Made by a program: the position numbers and the translations under genes
NCBI RefSeq assembly: GCF_047228825.1
Contig: NZ_JBFEGN010000010.1
Location: 1-64,000, forward strand
Direction of reading: 5' to 3'
Length of the DNA: 64,000 nucleotides
Source: Siminovitchia sp047228825
GTDB taxonomy: Bacteria > Bacillota > Bacilli > Bacillales > Bacillaceae_C
Notes under the pieces: generated by a model
The model's database searches: none
Seen by the model: only the letters and a program-made list of their open reading frames with translations
What the model was told of the DNA's origin: nothing
In this document: positions 9,335-18,205 of the stretch, piece after piece
How the letters are laid out: each line of letters begins with the position of its first letter
Position numbering within the stretch: position 1 is the stretch's first letter

Positions 9335-9364
9335 AATAACCCGCCAAAATTTTGGCGGGTTATT
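9335..9364. terminator. Bidirectional terminator between clpB and yjzD
   Basis: AATAACCCGCCAAAA pairs perfectly with its complement at 9350-9364, giving a 15-bp stem with almost no loop. The yjzD stop codon lies inside the right arm. Confidence 0.8.
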
Positions 9365-9551
9365 GATCTTCTGCTGGCTGTTCCGGCAATATGACCGGCA
9401 GGATGAAGATCAATATAACAGCTGCAATAGACAACATCGCGGCGGTACCAAAATCATAACTGGCTCCAATCATGGATCCGCCAACGTACATGAGCATATT
9501 CACAAGTAAAAATGTCCAAAAAAATGTAAATAAATATCTCATACCCTTCAC
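9360..9551 (-). CDS. yjzD: DUF2929 small membrane protein
   Basis: The 63-residue protein has two hydrophobic helices (about 5-27 and 36-55) and ends in an acidic tail, matching the DUF2929/YjzD family found next to the fabH region in B. subtilis. Either GTG 9551 (behind GGAG) or ATG 9542 could be the start. Function unknown. Confidence 0.8.
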   Translation of the reverse strand: MKGMRYLFTFFWTFLLVNMLMYVGGSMIGASYDFGTAAMLSIAAVILIFILPVILPEQPAEDQ

Positions 9552-9728
9552 CCCATTTCAATCTCCACATAACAAACAAACTCGCGGCATATTCACTCCG
9601 ATAGTATAACATAAATCAATCAAATGGTACAAAAATTCATATTGACAACCATTTCTTTTAAAAATGGTCATCCATTTCACTTTGGCATATGTATAAAGCA
9701 GGGAAAATAGAGAAGGGAGTTTTCATAT

Positions 9729-10268
9729 ATGAGACATGCCGCAGTTTATGGCGCGCGCCAGCCGTTCGGTTTTGAATTATGTTCGCAGTTGCTTGAAAAA
9801 GGCTATTATGTGCACGCTGTGGATCATCAATATTGGATGAGGGAGGCGGATGAAGAAAAATGGCTGTTTGTTGGCCGCAATGCCAATCTGGACTATTATG
9901 AAATACAAAATGAGGATGACCATGCTAAACTTCCATTTAAAGTCCCGAAAAATTGCCTTATATTCATCCCTGTCGTTGATTATATGATGCGCCATGTTTC
10001 ACAAGTAAGGGATCAGCTTGTTCGGCAATTGGCGGCTTTTTTACACATGAAAGAATTGCAGGGAGCATGCCTTTTTTTCATCTATCCCCCGGCTGCAAAT
10101 TTGGATCAGGCTTCCTTTTTAAAAAATGTGCACGACATATACAGGGACCTTCGGACAAATGAAGTTACGGCCATCGACTATTGCCTGGCTGTACAGATGG
10201 ACGGTTCGGCTAAACACCAAGTGGAAAGTTTCCTATGCGGATCTGTGGAAAAACTTGTCCGGAATTAG
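9729..10268 (+). CDS. Conserved hypothetical Rossmann-like protein upstream of fabH
   Basis: The 179-residue protein opens with a beta-strand and Gly-containing turn (HAAVYGARQPFGFELC) that resembles an NAD(P)-binding fold of the epimerase type, but the rest is diverged and no catalytic YxxxK is seen. Its place before fabH corresponds to the yjaU/yjaV-med-comZ interval of B. subtilis, so it may be a counterpart of one of those. I found no comZ-like ORF. GAAGGGAG precedes ATG 9729. Confidence 0.7.
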   Translation: MRHAAVYGARQPFGFELCSQLLEKGYYVHAVDHQYWMREADEEKWLFVGRNANLDYYEIQNEDDHAKLPFKVPKNCLIFIPVVDYMMRHVSQVRDQLVRQLAAFLHMKELQGACLFFIYPPAANLDQASFLKNVHDIYRDLRTNEVTAIDYCLAVQMDGSAKHQVESFLCGSVEKLVRN

Positions 10269-10342
10269 AACAACGACATCGAAAATCATCAAAACCTGGT
10301 GAACTGCCATGTTCCGCACCATCAAAATCCTCAATTATGATG

Positions 10343-10388
10343 GTGACAACCAAGGGGACAGATGGTATAATTAGCACCAAGTCCTAAT
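10343..10388 (+). promoter_or_regulatory. fabHF promoter with FapR operator
   Basis: GTGACA (10343-10348) and TATAAT (10366-10371) with a 17-base spacer form a SigA promoter. TTAGCACCAAGTCCTAA at 10371-10387 overlaps its downstream edge and matches the FapR operator type (TTAGTACCnnGTnCTAA). FapR represses fatty acid genes and is released by malonyl-CoA. The site would block initiation. Confidence 0.85.
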
Positions 10389-10441
10389 AGAAGATAACAT
10401 AATGAAAATTTTATGTATGCAAGGAAAGAAGGGAATTACCT

Positions 10442-11374
10442 ATGAATGCAGGGATTATTGGTGTAGGAAAATATATGCCCGACCGGGTTCTGACAAATAA
10501 AGAGCTGGAAACAATGGTGGATACATCTGATGAATGGATTCGCACGAGGACGGGAATTGAGGAAAGAAGAATTGCACCCGACGATATCGATACATCCGAC
10601 ATGGCTTATGAAGCAGCCAAAAAGGCAATGGACCACGCCGAAGTCAATCCGGAAGATATCGATATGATTCTTGTTGCCACGGTGACTCCTGACCGCCCGT
10701 TCCCTTCGGTTGCGTGTATGCTGCAAGCCAGGCTGGGCTGCGTTAACGCAGCCGCCATGGATGTCAGTGCCGCGTGCGCAGGATTTATGTACGGCTTAGC
10801 TACAGCGAAACAATTTATTGAAAATGAGGCCTGCAAGCATATTTTGGTCATAGGTGTTGAAAAACTCTCAAAAATTACCGACTGGAACGACAGAAATACG
10901 GCTGTCCTTTTTGGAGACGGGGCCGGAGCGGTCGTGATGGGACCTGTATCCGAAGGACGGGGCATCCTTGCATTTGACCTTGGAGCGGACGGAACAGGCG
11001 GGCAGCATCTGTACCAAGACCAATATATCGTGATGAACGGAAGAGAAGTATTCAAATTTGCTGTCAGGCAAATGGGCGAGTCCTCCGTCAAAGTATTGGA
11101 AAAAGCCGGCTTGACCAAAAATGATGTTGATTTGTTAATTCCCCATCAGGCAAACATTCGAATTATGGAAGCGGCAAGGCAAAGGCTCGAGCTTCCTGAA
11201 GAAAAAATGTCCAAAATGATTCATAAATATGGCAACACTTCTTCAGCATCCATTCCAATGGTGATTGCGGACGAAGTGAAAGCCGGAAAAATCAATGATG
11301 ATGATATTATTGTTTTGGTCGGATTTGGTGGCGGGCTGACTTGGGGGGCAATCGCCATAAAATGGGGCCGCTAG
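10442..11374 (+). CDS. fabHA: 3-oxoacyl-ACP synthase III (FabH)
   Basis: FabH condenses a branched acyl-CoA with malonyl-ACP to start fatty acid synthesis. The 310-residue protein has the active Cys in SAACAGF (near residue 112), the catalytic His in PHQANIRI and the Asn in YGNTSSASIP. ATG 10442 follows AAAGAAGGG. It is first in the fabH-fabF operon under the FapR site. B. subtilis has two FabH copies; this position corresponds to fabHA. Confidence 0.97.
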   Translation: MNAGIIGVGKYMPDRVLTNKELETMVDTSDEWIRTRTGIEERRIAPDDIDTSDMAYEAAKKAMDHAEVNPEDIDMILVATVTPDRPFPSVACMLQARLGCVNAAAMDVSAACAGFMYGLATAKQFIENEACKHILVIGVEKLSKITDWNDRNTAVLFGDGAGAVVMGPVSEGRGILAFDLGADGTGGQHLYQDQYIVMNGREVFKFAVRQMGESSVKVLEKAGLTKNDVDLLIPHQANIRIMEAARQRLELPEEKMSKMIHKYGNTSSASIPMVIADEVKAGKINDDDIIVLVGFGGGLTWGAIAIKWGR

Positions 11375-11420
11375 GCATTCAATATCTTCTTGAAATGATC
11401 TAAAGGAGATGAATACAAAA

Positions 11421-12656
11421 ATGAAGAAAAGAGTTGTTGTAACCGGGCTTGGCACTGTATCCCCGGTCGGGAACGATGTCGAAACGGCCTGGAATCACAT
11501 TTTGGCCGGACAATCGGGGATTGGTCCCCTTACGAGGTTAAACCCGGATGAATTTTCTGCCAAAGTGGCGGCGGAAGTAAAAGATTTTGATATAGAAAAT
11601 TTTATTGAGAGAAAAGATGCCCGGAAAATGGACCGTTTCACACATTTTGCGCTTGTTTCAGCCTTGATGGCTGTTGAAGATGCCGGGCTTGTCATAAACG
11701 ACAGCAATGCCCACCGGGTCGGTGTATGGATAGGATCCGGCATCGGGGGCATGGAGACGTTTGAAAAGCAGTATGAAATTTTTCAAAAAAGGGGTTACCG
11801 CCGGGTCAGTCCGTTCTTCGTCCCGATGATGATTCCGGATATGGCGACAGGACAGGTGTCGATTTACCTTGGAGCCAAAGGCGTTAATTCATGTACGGTT
11901 ACAGCATGCGCAACCGGAACAAATTCGATCGGGGACGCTTTTAAAGTGATTCAGCGCGGGGATGCCGATGCCATGATTGCCGGCGGCACAGAAGCGCCCA
12001 TCACCCAAATGTCGGTAGCGGGCTTTTGTGCCAATACGGCATTATCGACAAATCCGGATCCGAACACGGCCAGCAGGCCGTTTGACTTAAACCGCGATGG
12101 TTTCGTCATTGGTGAAGGGGCCGGTGTATTGATTCTTGAAGAACTGGATCATGCACTTAACCGCGGAGCCGACATTTATGCGGAAATCGTCGGCTACGGT
12201 TCAACGGGGGATGCGTATCATATTACAGCGCCTGCTCCTGGTGGTGAAGGCGGCGCAAGAGCCATGAAATTGGCCCTTGAAGACGCCGGGATGAATCCGG
12301 AAGACATTGATTATATAAATGCCCATGGGACAAGCACGCCTTATAATGATGAATACGAGACGATTGCTGTCAAAGAAGTATTCGGCGAACATGCCTATAA
12401 GCTGGCAATCAGCTCCACGAAATCCATGACGGGCCATCTGCTTGGAGCAGCGGGGGGAGTCGAAGCCATTTATTCTGTTTTGGCCATTAAAGACGGCATC
12501 ATGCCGCCCACGATTAACTACGAAACACCTGATCCAAAATGCGATCTCGATTATGTTGTCAATGAAGCACGCAAGCGGGACATTAAAGCGGTCCTGAGCA
12601 ACTCCCTTGGATTTGGCGGCCACAATGCAACCATCGCATTTAAAAAATATGAATAA
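11421..12656 (+). CDS. fabF: 3-oxoacyl-ACP synthase II (FabF)
   Basis: FabF elongates acyl-ACP with malonyl-ACP. The thiolase-fold protein of 411 residues shows the catalytic triad in TACATGT (Cys near 163), NAHGTSTP (His) and TGHLLGAAG (His). ATG 11421 (MKKRVVVTGLG) lies 12 bases after AAAGGAG; the in-frame ATG 11409 abuts the ribosome site and is unlikely. It lies 46 bases after fabH and ends at a strong terminator. Confidence 0.97.
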   Translation: MKKRVVVTGLGTVSPVGNDVETAWNHILAGQSGIGPLTRLNPDEFSAKVAAEVKDFDIENFIERKDARKMDRFTHFALVSALMAVEDAGLVINDSNAHRVGVWIGSGIGGMETFEKQYEIFQKRGYRRVSPFFVPMMIPDMATGQVSIYLGAKGVNSCTVTACATGTNSIGDAFKVIQRGDADAMIAGGTEAPITQMSVAGFCANTALSTNPDPNTASRPFDLNRDGFVIGEGAGVLILEELDHALNRGADIYAEIVGYGSTGDAYHITAPAPGGEGGARAMKLALEDAGMNPEDIDYINAHGTSTPYNDEYETIAVKEVFGEHAYKLAISSTKSMTGHLLGAAGGVEAIYSVLAIKDGIMPPTINYETPDPKCDLDYVVNEARKRDIKAVLSNSLGFGGHNATIAFKKYE

Positions 12657-12660
12657 GCAA

Positions 12661-12698
12661 AAAAAGATATGGCCTCTTTTGGGCCATATCTTTTTTTC
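12661..12698 (+). terminator. Terminator of fabHF
   Basis: AAAAGATATGGCC pairs with GGCCATATCTTTT around a short loop and is followed by T residues. Confidence 0.9.
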
Positions 12699-12978
12699 AT
12701 CCTAGCAAAGTGATAGCGCAAAAAATCTATTCAGCACAGCTTAAATGTAAAAAGGGGTACGTAGATTGAGGGGGCCACTAGAGACTTTGGATTGGATCCT
12801 CTTAACCGATTCAGCTAATCTGCATAATGACCAAGGATAGATCATTTAGTAAAAGAAAGAAGGGATAAAGATAAAATGGATTGAACCCATGTTCCGCTCC
12901 CCATATGCAAGCCCGGCCCGCGATGTTGTCACCTTTTTCCCGGGTTTTCGTACAATATCGAAGGGAAGGAGGAGGCAT

Positions 12979-13758
12979 ATGGGAATCATTGAAACGAATG
13001 AGTGGCTGGAAAAGAACTTTTACCATCCTGAACACATATGCGGTCTGGCTTATGCTCCGGAGGAAGGCAGCCGATTTTATCGATATTTGCGGCAGTTTGG
13101 CATGTATGAACCGTCAAGAACCACATTTGCCCTCTTTCATGAACTGAAAAAACAAAACGCATGGGAAAAAATCGATGAAATCTATCAAAAATATCATCAA
13201 AAGTGGAAAAAGCATGATGTTGATATTTATATTTTTCCAATCAATCCAACCCGGCAATTTCTCCAAGGTTTAAAAGGACGTTCTGGGGCGGCATTTCCGA
13301 AAAAATTGTTTTTGTTTTTATCCCCGACAGAAGACCGGAAAAATTGGGAGTCGCTATTCGTGCATGAATATCATCATTCAACAAGGATGCACCATTATAA
13401 AAAGGTCCCAGAAGATTACCATTTGCTTGATTCACTTGTATTTGAAGGGCTTGCCGAGCATGCTGTCCAAAAATATTGCGGAAAAGAATATTTATCTGAA
13501 TGGACAGGGAAATACAGCCCGGATATGCTCCGCGCATATTGGGAGCGGCATTATAAACCAAATCTTGAATTAAAGAAACATCATCCACGCCATGATCAAC
13601 TGCTTTTTGGCGGTAGAGGGGTTCCCGGGATGATGGGGTACGCCATCGGTGCGGATCTCGTCAAAGGATATAAAGGGCGCAAGCCGCTCACCGTTCAACA
13701 TTCTTTTCAAATTCCTTCGGAGGAAATACTTTCAAATAATCCTCAATATAACCGTTAA
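12979..13758 (+). CDS. yjaZ: DUF2268 zinc-protease-like protein
   Basis: The 259-residue protein belongs to DUF2268 (predicted Zn-dependent protease), represented by B. subtilis YjaZ of nearly equal length. The zinc motif is HEYHH near residue 131, with a further conserved EGLAEH block about 32 residues later that could supply the third ligand. ATG 12979 has AAGGAGGAGG in front; an upstream in-frame ATG at 12889 lacks a ribosome site. The roughly 280 bases before it (after the fabF terminator) hold nothing I can identify. Confidence 0.9.
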   Translation: MGIIETNEWLEKNFYHPEHICGLAYAPEEGSRFYRYLRQFGMYEPSRTTFALFHELKKQNAWEKIDEIYQKYHQKWKKHDVDIYIFPINPTRQFLQGLKGRSGAAFPKKLFLFLSPTEDRKNWESLFVHEYHHSTRMHHYKKVPEDYHLLDSLVFEGLAEHAVQKYCGKEYLSEWTGKYSPDMLRAYWERHYKPNLELKKHHPRHDQLLFGGRGVPGMMGYAIGADLVKGYKGRKPLTVQHSFQIPSEEILSNNPQYNR

Positions 13759-13845
13759 TCCCGAGTCTCCTTTTTTCGAAAAAATGTATAGAATGGGCTT
13801 GCCCGAATATAATGAACCAAAGACAAGCGGTTCGGGGGAAACCAT

Positions 13846-14055
13846 ATGCTCTTCAGAACGGTCATTTATTTGACAGGATTCGGATTAGCGGTTGCAGGAG
13901 GGGTCAATATTATTGCCTATTTTAATTTGTTGGCAATGGGCGCAAGTTTCGGGGATTACTTTCTTTATATTCTTAAACGGCCGGAATGCTACTTGTTTGT
14001 GGCAGGAGTCATAATGATTTCATTTGCCGTCTTTGGGTTCCCTACGGGCGAATAG
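13846..14055 (+). CDS. Small two-helix membrane protein
   Basis: This 69-residue protein has two hydrophobic helices (about 4-28 and 45-63) separated by a short GASFGDYFLYILKRPE loop. GGGGGAAA precedes ATG 13846. It lies between yjaZ and yjbA on the same strand. Comparable short membrane proteins occur here in other bacilli; no function is known to me. Confidence 0.7.
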   Translation: MLFRTVIYLTGFGLAVAGGVNIIAYFNLLAMGASFGDYFLYILKRPECYLFVAGVIMISFAVFGFPTGE

Positions 14056-14142
14056 CCTCTCGTTGTCGCTGGATAAACAGGAATAAATTAACTAAAGCCT
14101 GCCCATACTGAAAAACAAATAGTGATGAAGTGAGGGGTTAAG

Positions 14143-14892
14143 ATGCTTTATCTTCATGATGTATGGGTCAATTGGTTTGAAGGGGAAGAAAATGGGTATA
14201 ACGTTTGCCATTTTCACGAGTGGAGAAGAGGGGAAGACGTTATTGAGCTTTTAGATCAAGTTCCGCTGTTATATATCGAGCCTCTCCTTTTCAACCATAT
14301 AGAAAATGACATGGCAGACTTGCCGCAGGAATTGTTGAATGATATATACAAAAAAGCTTATTTGAGAAAAAACCATGAACGGATTGTATTGGATTATTGT
14401 TTTGTAGTAACGGATGGACAAGGAATTCTTGCAGTCGATACCGTCGGCTATTCCATACCGCTGCGCAAAAGCAGGCTCATTCCCCGCCAGGAACAGCTGG
14501 TGTATGAGATGATTGCAGAAAATCAACCGGAAGCGTTTGAATTTAAGCCGCTGGCCAAAAAGAAAGAGTACCATATTTTGTCGCCGGATCCGATACTGAT
14601 GCGCGGATTGACGAGAAGAGAAAGGCATTTAAAGCAATTGCTTTTTATGGCGCTGGACCAGCTTTACTCGTCAAGAAATACAGCAGAAGTAAGATATTGG
14701 TATACAGAATGGTGTCCTCATTTGTATACGGAAATTCAGGCAATGGGCTTTGAAGAGGTGTGGAACGCCCTTTATGAGGCAACGAAAACAGGTTGGTCGG
14801 AGAAACATCAGTTACTGTGTGAAAATATGATTAAAGGCCAGCCGTTCTTTGAAAAGCTTTGGGAAATGGAATGTGATTCAAAGGTTAATTGA
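14143..14892 (+). CDS. yjbA: DUF3603 protein YjbA
   Basis: The 249-residue protein matches YjbA (DUF3603), starting MLYLHDVWVNWFEG, with length close to the B. subtilis protein (about 250). GTGAGGGG precedes ATG 14143. It has no membrane segment and a late Trp-rich region (VRYWYTEWCPHLY). Function unknown. The gene ends just before the nested terminator and repeat island. The oligopeptide permease genes (app) found between yjaZ and yjbA in B. subtilis are missing. Confidence 0.88.
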   Translation: MLYLHDVWVNWFEGEENGYNVCHFHEWRRGEDVIELLDQVPLLYIEPLLFNHIENDMADLPQELLNDIYKKAYLRKNHERIVLDYCFVVTDGQGILAVDTVGYSIPLRKSRLIPRQEQLVYEMIAENQPEAFEFKPLAKKKEYHILSPDPILMRGLTRRERHLKQLLFMALDQLYSSRNTAEVRYWYTEWCPHLYTEIQAMGFEEVWNALYEATKTGWSEKHQLLCENMIKGQPFFEKLWEMECDSKVN

Positions 14893-14910
14893 AACCCGGC
14901 GACACAATAA

Positions 14911-14998
14911 AAAAAACTCCCCTGAGATGGTACTGCACCCCCCAAAGTTAGGTTTTCACTCTAACTTTGGGGGTCACCACCGATTTCGGGAGTTTTTT
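14911..14998 (+). terminator. Terminator with an insertion in its loop
   Basis: AAAAAACTCCC (14911-14921) pairs with GGGAGTTTTTT (14988-14998) and runs into a T-tract, as expected for the yjbA terminator. Its loop is unusually long because it contains the palindromic element at 14929-14981. Confidence 0.75.
14929..14981. mobile_element. IS-end-like palindromic miniature element
   Basis: A 53-bp palindrome has the arm GGTACTGCACCCCCC... plus AAAGTTAG on the left and its near-complement CTAACTTTGGGGGTCACC on the right, separated by only 9 bases. It is flanked on both sides by GAT (14926-14928 and 14982-14984). The arms resemble the terminal inverted repeats of IS3-family (IS150-group) elements in bacilli, which make 3-4 bp target duplications. 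It looks like a transposon reduced to its two ends, inserted in a terminator loop. No transposase is present. Confidence 0.5.
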
Positions 14999-15055
14999 TG
15001 TTCTTGTTAAAAAAGTACCACTTGCTAAGAAAATTTTTCCAACAGAAGCTTTTCT

Positions 15056-15310
15056 GTGTCTAGCTCCGCCGCACAGGATGTGCTAGTGCAGGCGAAGCGA
15101 CAGGACGTCGCCGCCTGAGCCTGCCGCCGCACAGGATGTGCTAGTGCAGGCGAAGCGACAGGACAAGGAGAGCTTCGACAGCATTAGCATCGCACGAAGG
15201 AAAAGCGTAGCTTTTTCAAGGACGTCGCCGCCTGAGCCTGCCGACGGACAAGACGTCCTAGTGTCGCCGGCGCCACAGGACGTGGCGACCTAAGGCGGCC
15301 AGCGCTTCGG
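15056..15310. repeat. GC-rich intergenic repeat with internal duplications
   Basis: This GC-rich stretch begins with GTCTAGCTCC, the start I associate with dispersed intergenic repeats in bacilli. A 41-bp unit occurs twice without change (15066-15106 and 15124-15164), and GACGTCGCCGCCTGAGCCTG with three more bases occurs at 15104-15126 and 15221-15243. Several hairpins are possible, for example GCGAC/GTCGC at 15096-15110 and GTCGCC/GGCGAC at 15263-15288. The base composition is far above its surroundings. No ORF with a ribosome site is seen. Confidence 0.75.
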
Positions 15311-15325
15311 ATCATGCTGAATGAT

Positions 15326-15689
15326 TCTAGGTAACCGTAAAGGTTGAAAGCCCGTCATATAGGTAACGTAGAGTGGCTCTATGTGACCGTAAAGGGTGGA
15401 AATCCGTCATATGGGTAACGTAAAATGGCTCTACGTGACCGTAAAGGGTGAAAGTCCTTCATATGGGTAACGTAGAGTGGCTCTATGTGACCATAAAGGG
15501 TGGAAATTCCTCATTTGGGTAACATAGAAGTGTTCTAAGTGACCGTAAAAAGGGAAAACCCGTCGCTTCGGTCACTTAGAGTGGTTCCAGGAACCGGAAG
15601 AAGGTTAAAAATCGACAATCCAGTCACTTAGAAGCGTTTAAAAGAGCCCGAATTCCGATGATATTGTAATTTGGCCGCCTAGATGTTCA
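15326..15689. repeat. Seven-unit 52-bp tandem repeat array
   Basis: Seven head-to-tail units each exactly 52 bp long start at 15326, 15378, 15430, 15482, 15534, 15586 and 15638. Units 1-4 are closely similar (typical start TCTATGTGACCGTAAAGGG, typical end GGGTAACGTAGAGTGGC); units 5-7 diverge progressively toward trpS, and a partial eighth may begin at 15690. Within each unit CTACGTGACC can pair with GGGTAACGTAG, so every unit is a possible hairpin. There is no conserved reading frame and no CRISPR-like spacer structure. It lies between the convergent genes yjbA and trpS. Confidence 0.85.
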
Positions 15690-15754
15690 AAGTGACCCAG
15701 TGGATGGGTCCTTTCCCACCGAGAAGAGGTGCGGAGCGTCTATTCTTTAAAGTG

Positions 15755-16744
15755 TTACGATCGTTTTCTGCCAAGCCCCATTGCGTTTTCCATCTTCTTT
15801 AACATGCGGTTGGCTTTTGTCCGCGCTTTTTCGGCACCCTCATCCAATATGTCATCGAGCTCTTGGGAGTCAACCAAATTCCGGTATCTTTCCTGAATGG
15901 GAGCCAATGCCTGAATGACAACTTCGGCCAGATCGGCTTTAAATTCCCCATACCCTTTTCCTTCATATTGAAGTTCGAGCTCTTCAATTGTTCTATTCGC
16001 CAAAATAGAATAAATGGAGAGCAGGTTGGAAACGCCGGGTTTAGTTTCCCGGTCAAATTTTACAATCCCATCGGAATCTGTTACGGCACTTTTGATTTTC
16101 TTTTCGATTTGTTTCGGCTCATCCAAAAGCGTGATAAAAGCTTTTCTGTTCGGGTCGGACTTGCTCATTTTTTTCGTCGGCTCCTGCAAGGACATAATTC
16201 TCGCCCCGACTTTTGGAATGCGCACTTCCGGAATGGTAAAGATGTCGTTGTACCTTCGGTTAAATCTTTCGGCAAGGTCCCTCGTTAATTCAAGATGCTG
16301 TTTTTGGTCTTCCCCTACCGGAACGAGGTGAGTGCCGTAAAGCAGAATATCGGCAGCCATTAAAGGCGGATACGTTAACAATCCGACAGAAACGGCTTCC
16401 TTTCCGGCTGACTTGTCTTTAAATTGCGTCATCCGCTCCAGCTCGCCGATATATGCGATACATTGCAGCATCCAGCTTGCCTGGGCGTGGGCAGGTACTT
16501 CAGATTGGATAAACAGCGTCGCCTTTTGATGATCGAGTCCCGCAGCAATGTACAATGCGGCAAGGGAACGGATGTTTTTTCTCAGCTCCAGACGGTCCTG
16601 CGGCACAGTAATCGCATGCTGGTCCACAACACAAAAATAACAATCATATTCATGCTGGAGCTCTATAAACTGTTTAATGGCCCCTAAATAGTTGCCAAGC
16701 GTAATGACTCCGCTGGGCTGAATACCGGAAAAAATCGTTTTCAT
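15755..16744 (-). CDS. trpS: Tryptophanyl-tRNA synthetase
   Basis: TrpRS charges tRNA-Trp. The 329-residue class I synthetase shows PSGVITLGNYLG (the HIGH-equivalent region), the AQASWML block and KMSKS in TKKMSKSDP near residue 195. ATG 16744 has AGGAGG 7 bases upstream; an in-frame TTG at 16750 is too close to it. The leader to the divergent gene is under 260 bases and I see no T-box consensus, although many bacilli control trpS by a T-box. No clear terminator follows; the tandem array begins 66 bases past the stop. Confidence 0.97.
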   Translation of the reverse strand: MKTIFSGIQPSGVITLGNYLGAIKQFIELQHEYDCYFCVVDQHAITVPQDRLELRKNIRSLAALYIAAGLDHQKATLFIQSEVPAHAQASWMLQCIAYIGELERMTQFKDKSAGKEAVSVGLLTYPPLMAADILLYGTHLVPVGEDQKQHLELTRDLAERFNRRYNDIFTIPEVRIPKVGARIMSLQEPTKKMSKSDPNRKAFITLLDEPKQIEKKIKSAVTDSDGIVKFDRETKPGVSNLLSIYSILANRTIEELELQYEGKGYGEFKADLAEVVIQALAPIQERYRNLVDSQELDDILDEGAEKARTKANRMLKKMENAMGLGRKRS

Positions 16745-17002
16745 GTACAATCCTCCTGCATATGTCGAAAACCATTTTTAGCCGTTCATGGGCGAAATGG
16801 TGTTTATAACGGTTTTTTTGAGGTATATCATTATATGGTATGTATTTGCAAAAAACCATGTACCTATTATAACGATTGCCCTCCATACAATCAAGTGACT
16901 GCCGAAACAGGTAAAAAAGGATTTCCTTTCATAGAAAATATTGCTAGAATAGTAATGAATGAACCTTGAATGAAAGGCAGCCGGGAAAAGGAGCGACCAA
17001 CA

Positions 17003-18205
17003 TTGAAAGTCAAAAAATTGCTGGCGACTGCAGGGCTGATCGGACTGATCGCGTTACCGGCCCAGCCAGCCGCTGGTAAAGAACCCGATCTGATACATAT
17101 GAATCCGCTCAGGAAACTGGCGGTTGAATTGAAAACACTCCCTGTGGACTCACCCCGATTTATATACGATTCCGGATTAACGTTTGAATATCCCGACGCG
17201 GTCCGCGGCATTTACGTGACGGGTCTTTCAGCAGGGGGAAGCCAGTTTCACGAGCTTGTAAAATTGATAGAAACGACAGATTTGAATGCCATGGTCATAG
17301 ACGTAAAAGATGATTGGGGAAATGTGACATTCAAAACCGATAAAGATTCCCCCTACGCCGGAATCGGCGAAAGTTATATAAATAATCCGAGAGAATTGCT
17401 GAAAATAATGGAGGAGAAACAGATTTACCCCATTGCAAGAATCGTTGTATTTAAGGACTCTTTGCTGGCGAAAAAAAACCCCGGTCTTTCCTTTCGGAAC
17501 GGTGAAAAACTATGGGTCAACAACCGTGGGGAAGCATTCGTCAACCCGTTTTTAAAAGAAGTATGGGACTACAACGTAGGAATAGCCATCGAAGCGGCAA
17601 AACTCGGATTTAAGGAGATTCAGTTTGATTATGTCCGTTTCCCCGAAGGCTTTGAAAACCGGGATCAACAATTAAAGTACGAGATGGGCGAATATAAAAA
17701 TATAAAAGAAGACAATGTGCATAAACGCGTCCACGCTGTAACCGACTTTGTTGCCTATGCGCGGGAAAAACTAAAGCCATACGGTGTGCAAGTGTCTGTG
17801 GACATTTTCGGCTATACCGCAACACTTCCCGAAGCACCGGGCATCGGACAAAATTTCAGCAAAATATCCGAAAATGTAGATGTTATTTCCTCGATGATAT
17901 ATCCAAGCCACTGGACGTCATACTTTGGAATTGCAAAACCGGATTTGGAGCCCTATAAACTTGTGCGTGAATATGCAAAAGTGGAAAATGCGAAACTTTC
18001 CGAGTTGGAAAACCCTCCTGTTTCGCGTCCGTGGATTCAGGACTTTACGGCATCTTACCTGGGAAGCGGAAATTATAAAGTGTATGGGAAAGCGGAGGTA
18101 GAGGCCCAAATAAAGGCGTTGCATGATTCGGGAATCAAAGAATTTCTGCTTTGGAATGCCGGCAATGTTTATACAAAAAATGTGGACTATATACCAGAAG
18201 AATAA
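17003..18205 (+). CDS. Secreted DUF4015 glycoside-hydrolase-like protein
   Basis: The 400-residue protein has a signal peptide (KKLLATAGLIGLIALPAQPAAG) and a TIM-barrel domain of the DUF4015 putative glycosyl hydrolase family. Family blocks are RGIYVTG near residue 70, AMVIDVKDDWG, PIARIVVFKD, WVNNRGEAFVNP, IQFDYVRFPEG and FLLWNAGN at the end. The acidic residues of FDYVRFPE and the SVDIFG strand are likely catalytic by family analogy. TTG 17003 is chosen because AAAAGGAG ends 9 bases earlier. Substrate unknown; cell-wall or exopolysaccharide glycans are plausible. No terminator is evident, and about 295 bases separate it from spx. Confidence 0.85.
   Translation: MKVKKLLATAGLIGLIALPAQPAAGKEPDLIHMNPLRKLAVELKTLPVDSPRFIYDSGLTFEYPDAVRGIYVTGLSAGGSQFHELVKLIETTDLNAMVIDVKDDWGNVTFKTDKDSPYAGIGESYINNPRELLKIMEEKQIYPIARIVVFKDSLLAKKNPGLSFRNGEKLWVNNRGEAFVNPFLKEVWDYNVGIAIEAAKLGFKEIQFDYVRFPEGFENRDQQLKYEMGEYKNIKEDNVHKRVHAVTDFVAYAREKLKPYGVQVSVDIFGYTATLPEAPGIGQNFSKISENVDVISSMIYPSHWTSYFGIAKPDLEPYKLVREYAKVENAKLSELENPPVSRPWIQDFTASYLGSGNYKVYGKAEVEAQIKALHDSGIKEFLLWNAGNVYTKNVDYIPEE

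Noticed and set aside
15326..15689. CRISPR array
   Set aside because: Repeats are directly adjacent with no unique spacers, and no cas genes are in the window.
16745..17002. T-box leader for trpS
   Set aside because: The gap to the divergent gene is too short and no T-box consensus is seen.
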